Assembly: GCF_017744045.1 (NCBI RefSeq)
Contig: NZ_JAGHRD010000001.1
Length of the DNA: 64,000 nucleotides
Source of the DNA: Pelagimonas sp017744045
GTDB lineage: Bacteria; Pseudomonadota; Alphaproteobacteria; Rhodobacterales; Rhodobacteraceae
Direction: 5' to 3' (one strand)
Shown here: positions 40,684 to 50,177 of the stretch, piece by piece
Layout of the letters: every line of letters starts with the position of its first letter
Position numbering within the stretch: position 1 is the first letter of the stretch
The notes under the pieces: generated by a model
What the model was told of the DNA's origin: nothing
Database searches by the model: none
What the model saw: the letters and a program-made list of their open reading frames with translations, nothing else
Translations under genes and position numbers: made by a program

Positions 40684-42681
40684 ATGTCAATCCAGCCCCT
40701 TCCAGATCAGATCGAGATCGCGCCTGAGAAAATGCCGAAACGCGTTGTCGTTATCGGCGGTGGACCCGTAGGCGCGCGGGCGGCGACCAAGCTTGCTGCG
40801 GGCGCGAAGGGTTTGGACGTCACCCTTCTGACGACCGAAGCCTATGAGCCCTATAACAGAGTCAAGCTGACGCCGCTTTTGGCCGGAGACGTGCAGTTTG
40901 GCGAGATCACGACACCGGATCTGGCCAGCGCAAAACCCAATCTGACCCTGCGCACCGGCCTGCCGGTCACGGCGATTGATCGCGCTGAAAAACTGGCGAA
41001 AACGGCGGATGGGCAGGTTTGGCCCTATGACAAACTGATCATCGCCACCGGATCGCGCGCCAATGTGCCGGGTATTCCCGGGCGTGACTTTTCTGGCGTG
41101 TTTACCTTTCGCTCGGCGGCGGATGCCTCGGCGCTGATGGCGCGCAGCATCAGTGCGCGCAATGTCGTGGTGATCGGCGGTGGTCTTTTGGGCCTTGAGG
41201 CAGCGCGCGGCATGCAGCGCCGTCAGGTCAATGTCACGGTGATTGAACATGAAAACCGCATCATGCCCCGCCAGCTTGATACCGAGGCCGGGGCGCTGCT
41301 GCGACAAGAGATCGAGGCGCTGGGTGTTGCCGTAAAAACCGGAATTGGCGTCAAAACCATTGAGGGCACAGATCGCGTCACCGGGGTCGCCCTTATGGAT
41401 GGCAGCGAAATCGCATGTGACACGGTGATCATCTGCACCGGCGTGCGCGCCAATACCGATCTGGCCCGCGATGCCAAGATCCCGTTTCACCGCGCCATTG
41501 TCGTCGATGACGAGATGCGCACCGCCGATCCGAATATCTTTGCCATTGGTGAATGTGCAGAACATCAGGGTATCGTGCAGGGCCTGGTTGGCCCCGGATT
41601 TGAGCAGGCGGATGTCGCCGTCGCGCAGATATTGGGGCAGGCCAAGACCTATCAACGCGCGGTACCTGCGACCAAGCTTAAGGTGATCGGGGCCGAGGTG
41701 TTTTCTGCCGGTGAGATCGAACAGCTTGAGGTCGCACCAAAAACCCGGTCGCAAATCTGGCGGGCGGGCAATCAATACCGTCGAATCTTTATCCAGCAGG
41801 GCAAGTTGGTCGGGGCCATTGCTGTCGGCGGCTGGCCGCAAGCCAGCCGGGTGCAAAGCGCCATTCAACAAGGGGCGACCGTTTACCCCTGGATGGTGTT
41901 TCGCTTTCTGCGCACCGGGTTTTTGTGGCCCGATGGTGAGGAAAACGTGGCCGATATGGCGGATGCCGCAACGGTCTGTAACTGCACAGGCGTGACCTGC
42001 GGGAGGTTGCGCGACGCCTTCGCCGCCGGTGCCAACACGCCGCAAGCTTTGGGCGAAGCGACCGGGGCCGGGAATGTCTGCGGCTCGTGCCAACCGATGC
42101 TGGAAGAGCTGGTCAATGCCGGGGGCCCACCCAAACCCGTGCGTCTGTTCCGCGCCATTCTGGCGGTCTCGGCTTTGGCCGGGTTGGTGGCGCTGATCCT
42201 CGCCCTCGCCCCGCGCATTCCGTTTCCACAAAGCTTTGATGCGGACAGCCTGCGCATGTGGTTATGGCAGGACAATATTGTGCGGCAATGGAGCGGGTTT
42301 ATACTGTTGGGTCTGACCGTGACGGCCATGCTGATCGGGCTGCGCAAGCGTATTCGTTTCATGGATCGGTTGGGGCAGTATGACGGCTGGCGGTTGATCC
42401 ATTTGGGGATGGGCGCGCTGGCAGGGATTGGGCTGGTGGCCCATACCGGGCTGCGCGCAGGCAGCAATCTGAACTTGATGCTGTTCATCTGCTTTGCGCT
42501 AACCCTGATCCTCGGAGCTTTGGCCGGGCTGGCCACGGGTGGTGATCACGAATTGCGCGCAAGGCGCATTGGCGCCGCGCGCAAACCGGCCCGCCAGATC
42601 CCGACCTGGCTGCATATCCTGGCCATCTGGCCCCTGCCCGTTTTGATCCTGGCCCATGTGCTGGCCAGCTATGCGTTCTGA
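40684..42681 (+). CDS. NirB-like flavoprotein with BFD domain and haem-b membrane domain
   Basis: The 665-residue protein has an FAD/NAD(P) oxidoreductase half (VVVIGGGPVGARAA, then NVVVIGGGLLGLEAARGMQ and NIFAIGECAEH) that resembles the N-terminus of nitrite reductase NirB. A BFD-type [2Fe-2S] segment follows (VCNCTGVTCGR and GNVCGSCQP). The last 170 residues hold about five hydrophobic segments with in-membrane His residues (LIHLGMG, VAHTG, LHILAIW, LAHVLAS), suggesting bound haem b. It could move electrons from NAD(P)H to the membrane. It precedes a multihaem cytochrome gene by 14 bp. Confidence 0.85.
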   Translation: MSIQPLPDQIEIAPEKMPKRVVVIGGGPVGARAATKLAAGAKGLDVTLLTTEAYEPYNRVKLTPLLAGDVQFGEITTPDLASAKPNLTLRTGLPVTAIDRAEKLAKTADGQVWPYDKLIIATGSRANVPGIPGRDFSGVFTFRSAADASALMARSISARNVVVIGGGLLGLEAARGMQRRQVNVTVIEHENRIMPRQLDTEAGALLRQEIEALGVAVKTGIGVKTIEGTDRVTGVALMDGSEIACDTVIICTGVRANTDLARDAKIPFHRAIVVDDEMRTADPNIFAIGECAEHQGIVQGLVGPGFEQADVAVAQILGQAKTYQRAVPATKLKVIGAEVFSAGEIEQLEVAPKTRSQIWRAGNQYRRIFIQQGKLVGAIAVGGWPQASRVQSAIQQGATVYPWMVFRFLRTGFLWPDGEENVADMADAATVCNCTGVTCGRLRDAFAAGANTPQALGEATGAGNVCGSCQPMLEELVNAGGPPKPVRLFRAILAVSALAGLVALILALAPRIPFPQSFDADSLRMWLWQDNIVRQWSGFILLGLTVTAMLIGLRKRIRFMDRLGQYDGWRLIHLGMGALAGIGLVAHTGLRAGSNLNLMLFICFALTLILGALAGLATGGDHELRARRIGAARKPARQIPTWLHILAIWPLPVLILAHVLASYAF

Positions 42682-42695
42682 GCGGGGGATTTAGC

Positions 42696-44162
42696 ATGTC
42701 ACGAACAGTTCTGCTTTGGGGATTATGGGCGCTGCTGACCGCTTTGGGGGCCAGCGCGGTCTTTGCGGCGCTCTATATCAACGGCGACCGTTCGGCCCTG
42801 TTGCCCGGCCAAACCGCAGGGGCGCATCACCAGTTGGAAATCGCTTGCGAAACCTGCCACACAGCCAAGCCCTTTGCCTCACAGGCCAAGGTGAAAAAGA
42901 AACTGAACAAGACCTGTGTCACCTGCCACAAAGACGAATTGAAGGCCGGGGATGACAGCCATCCAAAGAAAAAGTTCACCAACCCGCGCATGGCCGCCTA
43001 TTGGGAAGAGGTTGATGGCCGGTTCTGCACCACCTGCCACGCTGAGCATGTGCCCGAGCAAACCCAACCGATGATGGTTACCTTGCAGGGTGATTTCTGT
43101 GTGTCCTGTCATTCCAAGGGGGATCAGGATGTGCGCAAGAACCGGGAAAGCCATGCAGGTCTGAGTTTTGACACCTGCGCCTCTGCCGGGTGCCACAACT
43201 ACCATGATAACCGCGCGCTCTATGAGGATTTCCTCGTCAAGCATTCCGGCAAGGATTGGCTGGCCGCCCATCCGGTCGTCGAGGCCGCTGCCCTGCCAAC
43301 CGCCGCCAAGCCCGCGGATCAACAGGAGATTGAAACTTATCTTGCGGCGATTGAGGCTCCGGCGGAGGATGAGACGATCAATCACGACTGGGCCGGTTCT
43401 GCCCATGCGGTGGCCGATGTCACCTGCAACAGCTGCCATGCCGCCGAGGACACCGCCTGGACCGATCACCCCGACCAAGACGTTTGCGCCGATTGTCACA
43501 AAGGCGCGGCCAAAAGCTTTTCCCTCGGGCGGCATGGGATGCGCGGGCATTCCAAGATTTCAAAGCCTCGCGATGTTGAAAAACGCTTGAAAAAACTTGG
43601 CCTGCCGGACGCGCCAGAATTCCTGGTTTCGGCCATCGAAACCTACTTGGCCGACCCAAGCCAGCCCGAGGTGATGACTGTACAAGAGGCGCGGGTCGAC
43701 CTGAAGGCCGAGGCACATGGCGAGGGCATGACCTGCAATTCCTGCCACCTGCCCCATCGCGAAGAGCCCGATCACAGCGCCGTCACCGCCTGCCTGACCT
43801 GCCACAACGATGATCACAGTTTGTCTTATCTGGACAGCCCGCATCACAATCTGTGGCAGGCCGAACAAACGGGCAATGCTGTGCCGGGCAGCGGCGTGAC
43901 CTGCGCCACCTGCCATATGCCGCAAAGCGAAAAGAAAGGTCTGGCTGTGACCAATCACAACCAGAACGACAACCTGCGCCCAAATGAAAAGATGATCCGG
44001 TCAGTCTGTCTGACCTGTCACAGTCTGGAATTTGCCATTGATGCCCTTGCCGATCCGGCCTTGGTTTCCAGAAATTTCACCGGGCAACCAACACGCCACA
44101 TCGAAAGCATCGATTGGGCGCTGAAACGCGTGGAACCGTCTGAGCAAGGCGCCAACCAATGA
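42696..44162 (+). CDS. Multihaem cytochrome c, ten CxxCH plus one CX4CH
   Basis: The 488-residue protein has one N-terminal membrane/signal segment (LLWGLWALLTALGASAVFAAL) and ten CxxCH haem sites (CETCH, CVTCH, CTTCH, CVSCH, CNSCH, CADCH, CNSCH, CLTCH, CATCH, CLTCH). A further CASAGCH, a CX4CH form, may hold an eleventh haem. It should sit on the periplasmic face and take electrons from the preceding membrane flavoprotein. Many extra His residues could act as second ligands. No catalytic CxxCK is present, so a nitrite reductase of the NrfA type is unlikely. Confidence 0.9.
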   Translation: MSRTVLLWGLWALLTALGASAVFAALYINGDRSALLPGQTAGAHHQLEIACETCHTAKPFASQAKVKKKLNKTCVTCHKDELKAGDDSHPKKKFTNPRMAAYWEEVDGRFCTTCHAEHVPEQTQPMMVTLQGDFCVSCHSKGDQDVRKNRESHAGLSFDTCASAGCHNYHDNRALYEDFLVKHSGKDWLAAHPVVEAAALPTAAKPADQQEIETYLAAIEAPAEDETINHDWAGSAHAVADVTCNSCHAAEDTAWTDHPDQDVCADCHKGAAKSFSLGRHGMRGHSKISKPRDVEKRLKKLGLPDAPEFLVSAIETYLADPSQPEVMTVQEARVDLKAEAHGEGMTCNSCHLPHREEPDHSAVTACLTCHNDDHSLSYLDSPHHNLWQAEQTGNAVPGSGVTCATCHMPQSEKKGLAVTNHNQNDNLRPNEKMIRSVCLTCHSLEFAIDALADPALVSRNFTGQPTRHIESIDWALKRVEPSEQGANQ

Positions 44163-44213
44163 CCAAACGGCCCCACGCATCCTGCCACTCATAACGCAAC
44201 AGGAGACCCAGTT

Positions 44214-44783
44214 ATGACCAGCTACGCCAAGAAAATCAAAGCCGCAGTTCTATGTGGTGCCATGGCCTTGGGCGGCACATCCGCCAGCGCGGAAATGGAA
44301 TACCAGGACGTTGCCGACCTTTTGCACCTCGTGATGTCCTCGGACCGCACGGTTTACACCCGCATGATCGTCAACCGCCTCGCGGTTAAGGAAAAGGTGA
44401 TCAGCGCCTCTGAGCACTTTGAGGATGACAAAGCGCTGGTTCTTCCCGCCCAGATGTTCCGCTTTGGTGCCGAGATGGTGGCCGAGGAAACCGACGCGTT
44501 TTCCTATTCGCTGCTGTCGCTCTGGCCGATCAACAAGCAAAACGCCCCTTCGACCGATCTTGAGAAAGAGGGCTTGGAGTATCTGGCCGAAAATCCAGGC
44601 GAAAACTTCTACGGCGAAGAAGAGCTGGGCGGCACCACCTATTTCACCGCCTTCTACCCGGATATCTCGGTCGCTGAGGCGTGCTCCTCTTGCCATAACG
44701 AACACAAGGATTCCCCACGCACCGATTTTGAAGGTGGTGACGTGATGGGCGGTGTTGTCATTCGCATCCCGATGGATGGCTGA
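44214..44783 (+). CDS. Periplasmic single-haem protein (Tll0287/DUF3365-like)
   Basis: The 189-residue product has a signal peptide (ending near TSASA) and one haem site CSSCH at about residue 164, within AEACSSCHNEHKDSPRTDF. The rest resembles DUF3365/Tll0287-like haem sensors or oxidoreductases. It lies between the multihaem cytochrome and another cytochrome gene and shares a base with the latter's start. It probably passes electrons or senses a ligand. Confidence 0.8.
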   Translation: MTSYAKKIKAAVLCGAMALGGTSASAEMEYQDVADLLHLVMSSDRTVYTRMIVNRLAVKEKVISASEHFEDDKALVLPAQMFRFGAEMVAEETDAFSYSLLSLWPINKQNAPSTDLEKEGLEYLAENPGENFYGEEELGGTTYFTAFYPDISVAEACSSCHNEHKDSPRTDFEGGDVMGGVVIRIPMDG

Positions 44784-45241
44784 TGACACGGCGGCTGGTT
44801 ATTGCGGGTCTGTTGTCTGCCAGCGGCGTTTTGGCTGCTGGTGCCGCACAATCTGAGCCGACCTTGGAAGGCGTTTTGTCGGCCAAGGGGCTCAGCGGAT
44901 TTGTAACGCTCGACCGCCTTCCGATGCCCGACCACCCGGTTCTGCAAACCGGGCGGTTGGTTTGGGAGGATACCTGCATGGGCTGTCACGGTGGCAACAA
45001 GGCCACGGGCGCCCCAAAAATAACCGCCACCAAGAAATGGCAGCCCCGCATCGCAAAGGGTCTGCCGACATTGATTGACCACGCCACAAACGGGTTTGTC
45101 GGCAAGACCTATGCCGAAATGCCCCCACGTGGCGCCAACCCAGATCTCAGCGATTCAGACGTTGCTGCGGCCGTGACCTTTATGGTTTGGGCCAGCGGCG
45201 GCGCGGATCAGGTGCTGGGATTTCTAGCCAAGAAGGAATGA
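44783..45241 (+). CDS. Small cytochrome c
   Basis: The 152-residue protein has a signal peptide (LVIAGLLSASGVLAAGAAQS) and one haem motif CMGCHGG; the likely Met ligand is in YAEMPPRGANPDLSD. This is the common single-haem class I cytochrome layout. It starts on the last base of the previous gene and is followed by the globin gene, so all belong to one transcript ending at the terminator near 45700. Confidence 0.9.
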   Translation: MTRRLVIAGLLSASGVLAAGAAQSEPTLEGVLSAKGLSGFVTLDRLPMPDHPVLQTGRLVWEDTCMGCHGGNKATGAPKITATKKWQPRIAKGLPTLIDHATNGFVGKTYAEMPPRGANPDLSDSDVAAAVTFMVWASGGADQVLGFLAKKE

Positions 45242-45246
45242 CAGAC

Positions 45247-45666
45247 ATGACACCCGAACAGATCAGCATGGTTCAGGACAGCTTTAAAAAGGTTGCGCCG
45301 ATTGCCGGCCCGGCAGCGGATATTTTCTATGACAAACTGTTTGAGATTGCGCCACAGGTGCGTTCGCTCTTTCCCGATGACATGAGTGATCAAAAGAAAA
45401 AGCTGATGCAGATGATCGGTGTGGCCGTGAACGGGTTGACCAATCTCGACGCCATCCTGCCTGCGGTTCAGGATCTGGGCCGTCGCCACAATGATTATGA
45501 CGTCACGCCCGAGCATTATGATTATGTCGGCGAGGCGCTGATCTTTGCGCTTGGCAAAGGTCTGGGCGATGATTTTACCGATGAGGTCAAAGCGGCCTGG
45601 GTTGAAACCTACACGACTTTGGCAAGCGTGATGATCGCGGCCCAGAAGGATGCGGTTGCGGCCTAA
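45247..45666 (+). CDS. Single-domain globin
   Basis: The 139-residue protein is a bacterial globin with VRSLFPDDMSDQKKKLMQMI near helices B-D and a proximal His in LGRRHNDYDVTPEHY. I prefer the start at 45247 (MTPEQISMVQDSF), which has AAGGA nine bases upstream; ATG 45238 would give three more residues but leaves no spacing. Single-domain globins often turn over nitric oxide with a partner reductase. Being last in a cytochrome/flavoprotein cluster suggests NO or oxygen chemistry; this is inference. Confidence 0.9.
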   Translation: MTPEQISMVQDSFKKVAPIAGPAADIFYDKLFEIAPQVRSLFPDDMSDQKKKLMQMIGVAVNGLTNLDAILPAVQDLGRRHNDYDVTPEHYDYVGEALIFALGKGLGDDFTDEVKAAWVETYTTLASVMIAAQKDAVAA

Positions 45667-45692
45667 TATCTGGACAACTTAACCAGTGCGAA

Positions 45693-45728
45693 AAAGAGCC
45701 TTTGCGTGATCAAAGGCTCTTTCTTTTT
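45693..45728 (+). terminator. Rho-independent terminator of the redox cluster
   Basis: AAAGAGCCTTTG and CAAAGGCTCTTT form a perfect 12-bp stem around CGTGAT, followed by CTTTTT. It stands 26 bp after the globin stop. Confidence 0.9.
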
Positions 45729-45973
45729 AACGGGAATTTTGGGCGGTGATTCTCGTTTTGCGAAAGTGGTGCGAAGGGATTGTTCACACGCCTGTGGAAA
45801 ACTCTTTATTTTGTTGCTCAAAAGCCCCAGAACGGGTGAATTGGAGATACTGTAATTTGTGTGTCTCGTCGAAGCTTTGGATAGGTTGTAGAGATAAGGC
45901 ACAATTTCTTGTGGCCATTTTTTTCTGCCTGTTTTGGCTATTGAGATCGCTTTTTTGGGGGAGCATAGGCACC

Positions 45974-47395
45974 ATGGAAACCGCTCTGCGTTCAACGAAA
46001 TCCCTGCGTGATCTTATCCGCGCGCCGCTTTCCCTGGCCCGGTTTGGTGTTCTTGCGACAACCCTTGCCCTTTCTGGCTGCGGTATCAGCTATCAAAGTC
46101 CTGATGTGCGCGAGCGCGAGGATGGGACGCCAGTTGTCGTCGTGCCGATGACCGCGCAGGAAGTGTCGCGCGCCAATGCGTCTGATTATACCCCACGCGC
46201 CCTGCCCGCCGTGTTTTATGCCACAACTGGCGGTGGCAGCGCTGTGACCGGAGCGGGTGCCCTGCCCGCGACCCCCTATTTGCCATCCGAAACCCCAGGC
46301 AGCCTTGATTTCCGCCCCCTGCCCGATGTGCAGCCCGAAGCCTATCGGATTGGCGTCGGCGATGTGCTTTTGCTGGCGACCAAAAGCGGCGGGTCGACCA
46401 TCGAACAACTCTCGGGCCTGTTGGCGGCGCAAAACCAGCGCCAAGGCTACACTGTTCGCGATGATGGTTCGATCGCGATCCCGGAAATCGGACCGGTGCA
46501 ACTGTCTGGCCTGACCGTTCAAGAGGCCGAAGACCGCCTGTTCCAGGTCCTGGTCGAAAACCAGATCGACCCGTCCTTTAGCCTTGAGGTGGCCGAGTTC
46601 CATTCCAAGAAAGTCGCCATTGGCGGTGCGGTCAAAAAGCCCAGCGTAGTGCCGATCACGCTGAACAAACTGACGCTGGGCCAAGCGTTGACCACTGCCG
46701 GTGACATTGCGGTGCGCGACCGTGAATTCGCCTCGATCCGAGTCTATCGCGAAGGGACGCTGTATCAGATCCCGCTCAAGATCTACCTTGATCGTCAGGA
46801 TCTCCAGAACAAGGTTCTGCTGAATGGCGACGCGGTCTATGTCGATACCAGCTATGATCTGGATCGCGCGATGGAATTCTATCAGGCCAAGATCGATGTG
46901 ATTGCCCTGCGCACCACCGCCCGTACAACGGCGCTTCAATCCATGCAGGCCGAGATCGGTTTGCAACGCTCTGCCCTGGATGAGCGACGCAACCTGTTTG
47001 AGCTGCGTCAGAAACTGGGCGCAGAAGAGCGCGATTATGTCTATCTGACGGGTGAAGTTGAAAACCAGAACCGCGTGGCCTTGCCCTATCAACTGCAGGC
47101 AACGCTGGCCGATATCCTGTATTCCGAGGGCGGGTTCGACAACACAACCGGCGACCCGACACAGATTTACGTGCTGCGTGCCGACACGCGGGCCGAAAAC
47201 ATCGGGTCGATCACCGCCTATCATCTGAACGTAAAAAATGCGGCGGATACGCTGATTGCCACCCGCTTTGAGATGCGTCCGAATGACGTGATCTTTATCG
47301 AAGAGCAGGCGATCACCAAATGGGGCCGTGCGCTGCAACAGATGTTCCCATCCTTGCTGAGCGCGACATCCGCGGCGACCGGTGGCGGTGGCTGA
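45974..47395 (+). CDS. Wza-type polysaccharide export lipoprotein
   Basis: From ATG 45974 (METALRSTKSLRD) the 473-residue product has a lipoprotein signal with lipobox LSGC around residue 35. It then carries the polysaccharide export motif YRIGVGDVLLLATKSGG and SLBB-type repeats (VAIGGAVKKPSVVPI and later VYLTGEVENQNRVALP). It should form an outer-membrane channel for capsule or exopolysaccharide. A GGGGGAG site lies about 10 bp upstream. The longer ORF start at 45746 would add an unlikely Cys-rich leader. No polymer synthesis genes are adjacent, so it is an orphan here; the 245 bp before it are AT-rich and promoter-like. Confidence 0.88.
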   Translation: METALRSTKSLRDLIRAPLSLARFGVLATTLALSGCGISYQSPDVREREDGTPVVVVPMTAQEVSRANASDYTPRALPAVFYATTGGGSAVTGAGALPATPYLPSETPGSLDFRPLPDVQPEAYRIGVGDVLLLATKSGGSTIEQLSGLLAAQNQRQGYTVRDDGSIAIPEIGPVQLSGLTVQEAEDRLFQVLVENQIDPSFSLEVAEFHSKKVAIGGAVKKPSVVPITLNKLTLGQALTTAGDIAVRDREFASIRVYREGTLYQIPLKIYLDRQDLQNKVLLNGDAVYVDTSYDLDRAMEFYQAKIDVIALRTTARTTALQSMQAEIGLQRSALDERRNLFELRQKLGAEERDYVYLTGEVENQNRVALPYQLQATLADILYSEGGFDNTTGDPTQIYVLRADTRAENIGSITAYHLNVKNAADTLIATRFEMRPNDVIFIEEQAITKWGRALQQMFPSLLSATSAATGGGG

Positions 47396-47402
47396 TCTAG
47401 GG

Positions 47403-48158
47403 TCAGGTTGTCACAAAACTGACTTTGCCGGTTTCGACCAAGGCGGCGGTCAAATGGCCGGTCGCGTAAGCCCCGGTATCAATGGAGATGCGCCCATCCT
47501 TGGCCTGCGCCTTGTCGACAATCGTGTGGCCATGCACGACCCATTGCCCGTCGCCGCGCTGTTTCTTGTCAAACTCCGCATGGCCCCAAAGCAAGGTTGA
47601 CCTGTCTTGCGTGGCGACCGGAAGATCCGGATCGGCCCCCGCATGCACCACATGAACATTGCCGCTTTGCCAATGGCTGGGCAGCTTGCGCAGCCAGGCA
47701 AGAAGATCGTCCCCCATGGCGTCAGCAACCCGGCTGCGCAGGTCAAGCCACTCTTTGTCCGGGGCATCTGCACCCGGCAAGCCTGTGATGGAAAAGCTCG
47801 CCAATGTCTGCAGCCCGCCATAGCGCAGCCAACGGGTGCCATGGGCCTTTGGGTCTTCGAAAAACCGCAGCATCATATGTTCATGATTGCCCATCAGGCA
47901 GGTCATGAACTCCGGCGCGCCGGTCTGCATCTCGTATAGCCTACGCAAAACCGCCGCCGATTCCTCGCCTCGGTCGATGTAATCACCGACGCAAACCAAG
48001 ACCGCCGAGGGGTGCGCAGCCTCTTGCAGCTGGCCGATCAGCTTTTGCAGCAAGCCGTCACAGCCATGGATGTCACCAATGGCATAAAAGGGCACCTCTG
48101 GGGCCAGAGGGGCCGCAAAGCCTTGCGGCGCTGCCTTGCGTTTTTTGAAAAACATCAT
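47403..48158 (-). CDS. PrpA/ApaH-like serine-threonine metallophosphatase
   Basis: This 251-residue phosphoesterase has the three family blocks GDIHGCDG, GDYIDRGEES and MGNHEHMM, plus the later HAGADP and VVHGHT metal ligands. It likely dephosphorylates proteins or small substrates with a dinuclear metal centre. It converges with the Wza-type gene (7 bp between stops). Start could also be one residue later (MM). Confidence 0.9.
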   Translation of the reverse strand: MMFFKKRKAAPQGFAAPLAPEVPFYAIGDIHGCDGLLQKLIGQLQEAAHPSAVLVCVGDYIDRGEESAAVLRRLYEMQTGAPEFMTCLMGNHEHMMLRFFEDPKAHGTRWLRYGGLQTLASFSITGLPGADAPDKEWLDLRSRVADAMGDDLLAWLRKLPSHWQSGNVHVVHAGADPDLPVATQDRSTLLWGHAEFDKKQRGDGQWVVHGHTIVDKAQAKDGRISIDTGAYATGHLTAALVETGKVSFVTT

Positions 48159-48212
48159 GCGCCTTATCTAGGGGTCGGAACGTGCATCGCCAAGAAGATA
48201 ACCGCTAACCGG

Positions 48213-48818
48213 TTACCCTTGACCGTTCAGCAGTGTGACGCCTGCTTGGATCATTCCACTTTGCGCTGCCGCCAATGACCCATCCAGATCAATGGCGCGA
48301 CACAGATCCATGCGTACATTGGTTTTGAAACCCAATCGCGCCGCATCCACGGCCGAAAAATTCACGCAGAAATCGGTGGCGAGACCAACCAAGGTCAGCT
48401 CGGTGATGCCACGGGTGCGCAGATACCCTTCGAGTCCGGTGGGCGTGCTCTGGTCGTTCTCGAAAAAGGCGGAATAGCTGTCGATCTCGGGGCGAAACCC
48501 TTTGCGGATGATCAGATCGGCGCGATCCACATCCAGCCCCACATGAAACGCCACCCCATCGCTGCCCTGCACGCAATGATCCGGCCAAAGAACCTGCGGA
48601 CCATAAGGCATCTCAATCACCTCATAAGGGGATTTTCCCGCGTGTCTGGTCGCAAAGGAGCTATGGCCAGACGGATGCCAATCCTGGGTCAGGACAACCG
48701 CGTCCAATTCGGACATGAGAGCGTTGATCGACGCGACAATCTCATCCCCGCCGGGAACCGCCAATGCCCCTCCCGGGCAGAAATCGTTCTGAACATCAAT
48801 CACAATCAACGCGTGCAT
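48213..48818 (-). CDS. pncA: Nicotinamidase
   Basis: The 201-residue isochorismatase-fold hydrolase has all nicotinamidase marks: catalytic Asp in VIDVQNDFCPGGALAV, metal ligands in TQDWHPSGHSSFA, Lys in IIRKGFRPEIDSYSAF and catalytic Cys in GLATDFCVNFSA. It turns nicotinamide into nicotinate for NAD salvage. It is a monocistronic-looking gene on the minus strand, 54 bp after the phosphatase gene region. Confidence 0.95.
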   Translation of the reverse strand: MHALIVIDVQNDFCPGGALAVPGGDEIVASINALMSELDAVVLTQDWHPSGHSSFATRHAGKSPYEVIEMPYGPQVLWPDHCVQGSDGVAFHVGLDVDRADLIIRKGFRPEIDSYSAFFENDQSTPTGLEGYLRTRGITELTLVGLATDFCVNFSAVDAARLGFKTNVRMDLCRAIDLDGSLAAAQSGMIQAGVTLLNGQG

Positions 48819-48921
48819 GGGCTTTGCTCCTTTGAACTTGGCCTGACCCTAAACCCTGTTTTTTGGAATTGCCACGCCCTTGGCGGGCGGCTATGTGCTC
48901 GGGCCTTGCAAGGGGGCAAAG

Positions 48922-50139
48922 ATGGCGACACTCGGGCTGGATTTTGGGACATCAAACACCGGAGCCGCGGTGATGGCCGCCGGGCAACCCTTTGCGATTC
49001 CGCTTGAGCCGGGGGCGCAAACACTGCCCACGGCGGTTTTCATCGATTTTGGCGATCGCAGATTCGTGTATGGCAGCGCCGCGGCGCGCGCGATGATGGA
49101 TGGGGCCGAAGGGCGGTTTCTGCGTGCGCTCAAAAGCATCCTTGGCACGCCACTGGCTCGGGAACAGCGTCAATTTCTGAATGAACGGCTGAGCCTGATT
49201 GATATCATCGCCCGTTTCCTCGCCGAAATCCGCGCGCGCTCGGAGGCGTTCACCGGCATGTCGTTTGACACAGCCCTGTCCGGTCGCCCGGTGCATTTCC
49301 ACTCGGCCTCGGCTGAGCGCGATGCTCAGGCCGAGCTGGACCTGCGCGAGGCTTATGAGTTGGCCGGGTTCAGTGATGTCCGGTTCCTGCCAGAACCCGA
49401 AGCGGCGGCGCTGGCGGTTGCCGGGTCGGGGCGGATGCTGATCGTTGATATTGGCGGCGGCACCTCGGATTTCACACTTTGCGACCGCAAGAATGGCAAA
49501 ACCCAAGTGCTGGCCAGCCGTGGCGTGCGCATAGGCGGCACGGATTTCGACCGGGTGCTGAGCCTGGACAATGTCATGCCGCTGCTGGGTTACGGTGCGC
49601 AAATCGGTGCCGAGCTGGGCAACAAAACCCATAGCGCTCCCCGCGCCCTGTTCCATGATCTGGCCAGTTGGGAAAAGATCGCTTTTGTCTATGACCCGGC
49701 CTTGTTGCGCGAGGTGCGGCGCTGGGAAAGGCTGGCCAAGCAACCCGAGCTGTTTGAACGGCTTGGCGAAGTGCTTGAGGCGCATCTGGGCCATGACGTC
49801 GCCTATGCGGTTGAAGCGGGCAAAATCGCTGCCAACGGGGTCGAAACCGGGGATATCGACCTTGGCGTCGTCGAACGTGGGCTGACAGTCCCGTTGCAAC
49901 AGAGCGTCATGACAACCGCGCTGAACGGATTTGCCGGTCAGATCGGCACAGCGGCTTTGGACACCATCAAAGATGCCGGATGCAGCCCCGAAAGCGTTGA
50001 CATGGTGGTCTTTGTCGGCGGGTCTAGCCTGATGAGTGTGGTGCGCGAAGAGTTGGCAAAATGCCTGCCCGAGGCGCGCCAGGAAATGAGCGAAGTCTTT
50101 ACCGCCGTTGTGCATGGATTGGCCCATGCGGCAGGCTGA
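48922..50139 (+). CDS. YegD-like Hsp70-family chaperone
   Basis: From ATG 48922 (MATLGLDFGTSNTGAAVMAA) the 405-residue protein has the actin-like ATPase phosphate motifs of Hsp70 (DFGTSNTG, IVDIGGGTSDFTLCD) and FLPEPEAAALAV. It lacks a substrate-binding domain, the layout of YegD-like proteins. It sits divergently next to pncA and upstream of the trhO gene. A GGGGG-rich leader serves the start. Client proteins are unknown. Confidence 0.87.
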   Translation: MATLGLDFGTSNTGAAVMAAGQPFAIPLEPGAQTLPTAVFIDFGDRRFVYGSAAARAMMDGAEGRFLRALKSILGTPLAREQRQFLNERLSLIDIIARFLAEIRARSEAFTGMSFDTALSGRPVHFHSASAERDAQAELDLREAYELAGFSDVRFLPEPEAAALAVAGSGRMLIVDIGGGTSDFTLCDRKNGKTQVLASRGVRIGGTDFDRVLSLDNVMPLLGYGAQIGAELGNKTHSAPRALFHDLASWEKIAFVYDPALLREVRRWERLAKQPELFERLGEVLEAHLGHDVAYAVEAGKIAANGVETGDIDLGVVERGLTVPLQQSVMTTALNGFAGQIGTAALDTIKDAGCSPESVDMVVFVGGSSLMSVVREELAKCLPEARQEMSEVFTAVVHGLAHAAG

Positions 50140-50177
50140 GGCTTGCTCAGAGGCGCACAAATGCGTATCGACGCGAC

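Noticed and set aside
40687..42231. 514-codon open frame on the minus strand
   Set aside because: It is antisense to the flavoprotein gene, which has clear FAD motifs; the reverse product is His/Arg-rich without motifs.
45992..47338. 448-codon open frame on the minus strand
   Set aside because: Antisense to the Wza-type gene, which has a lipobox and export motifs; no ribosome site or family features on the reverse.
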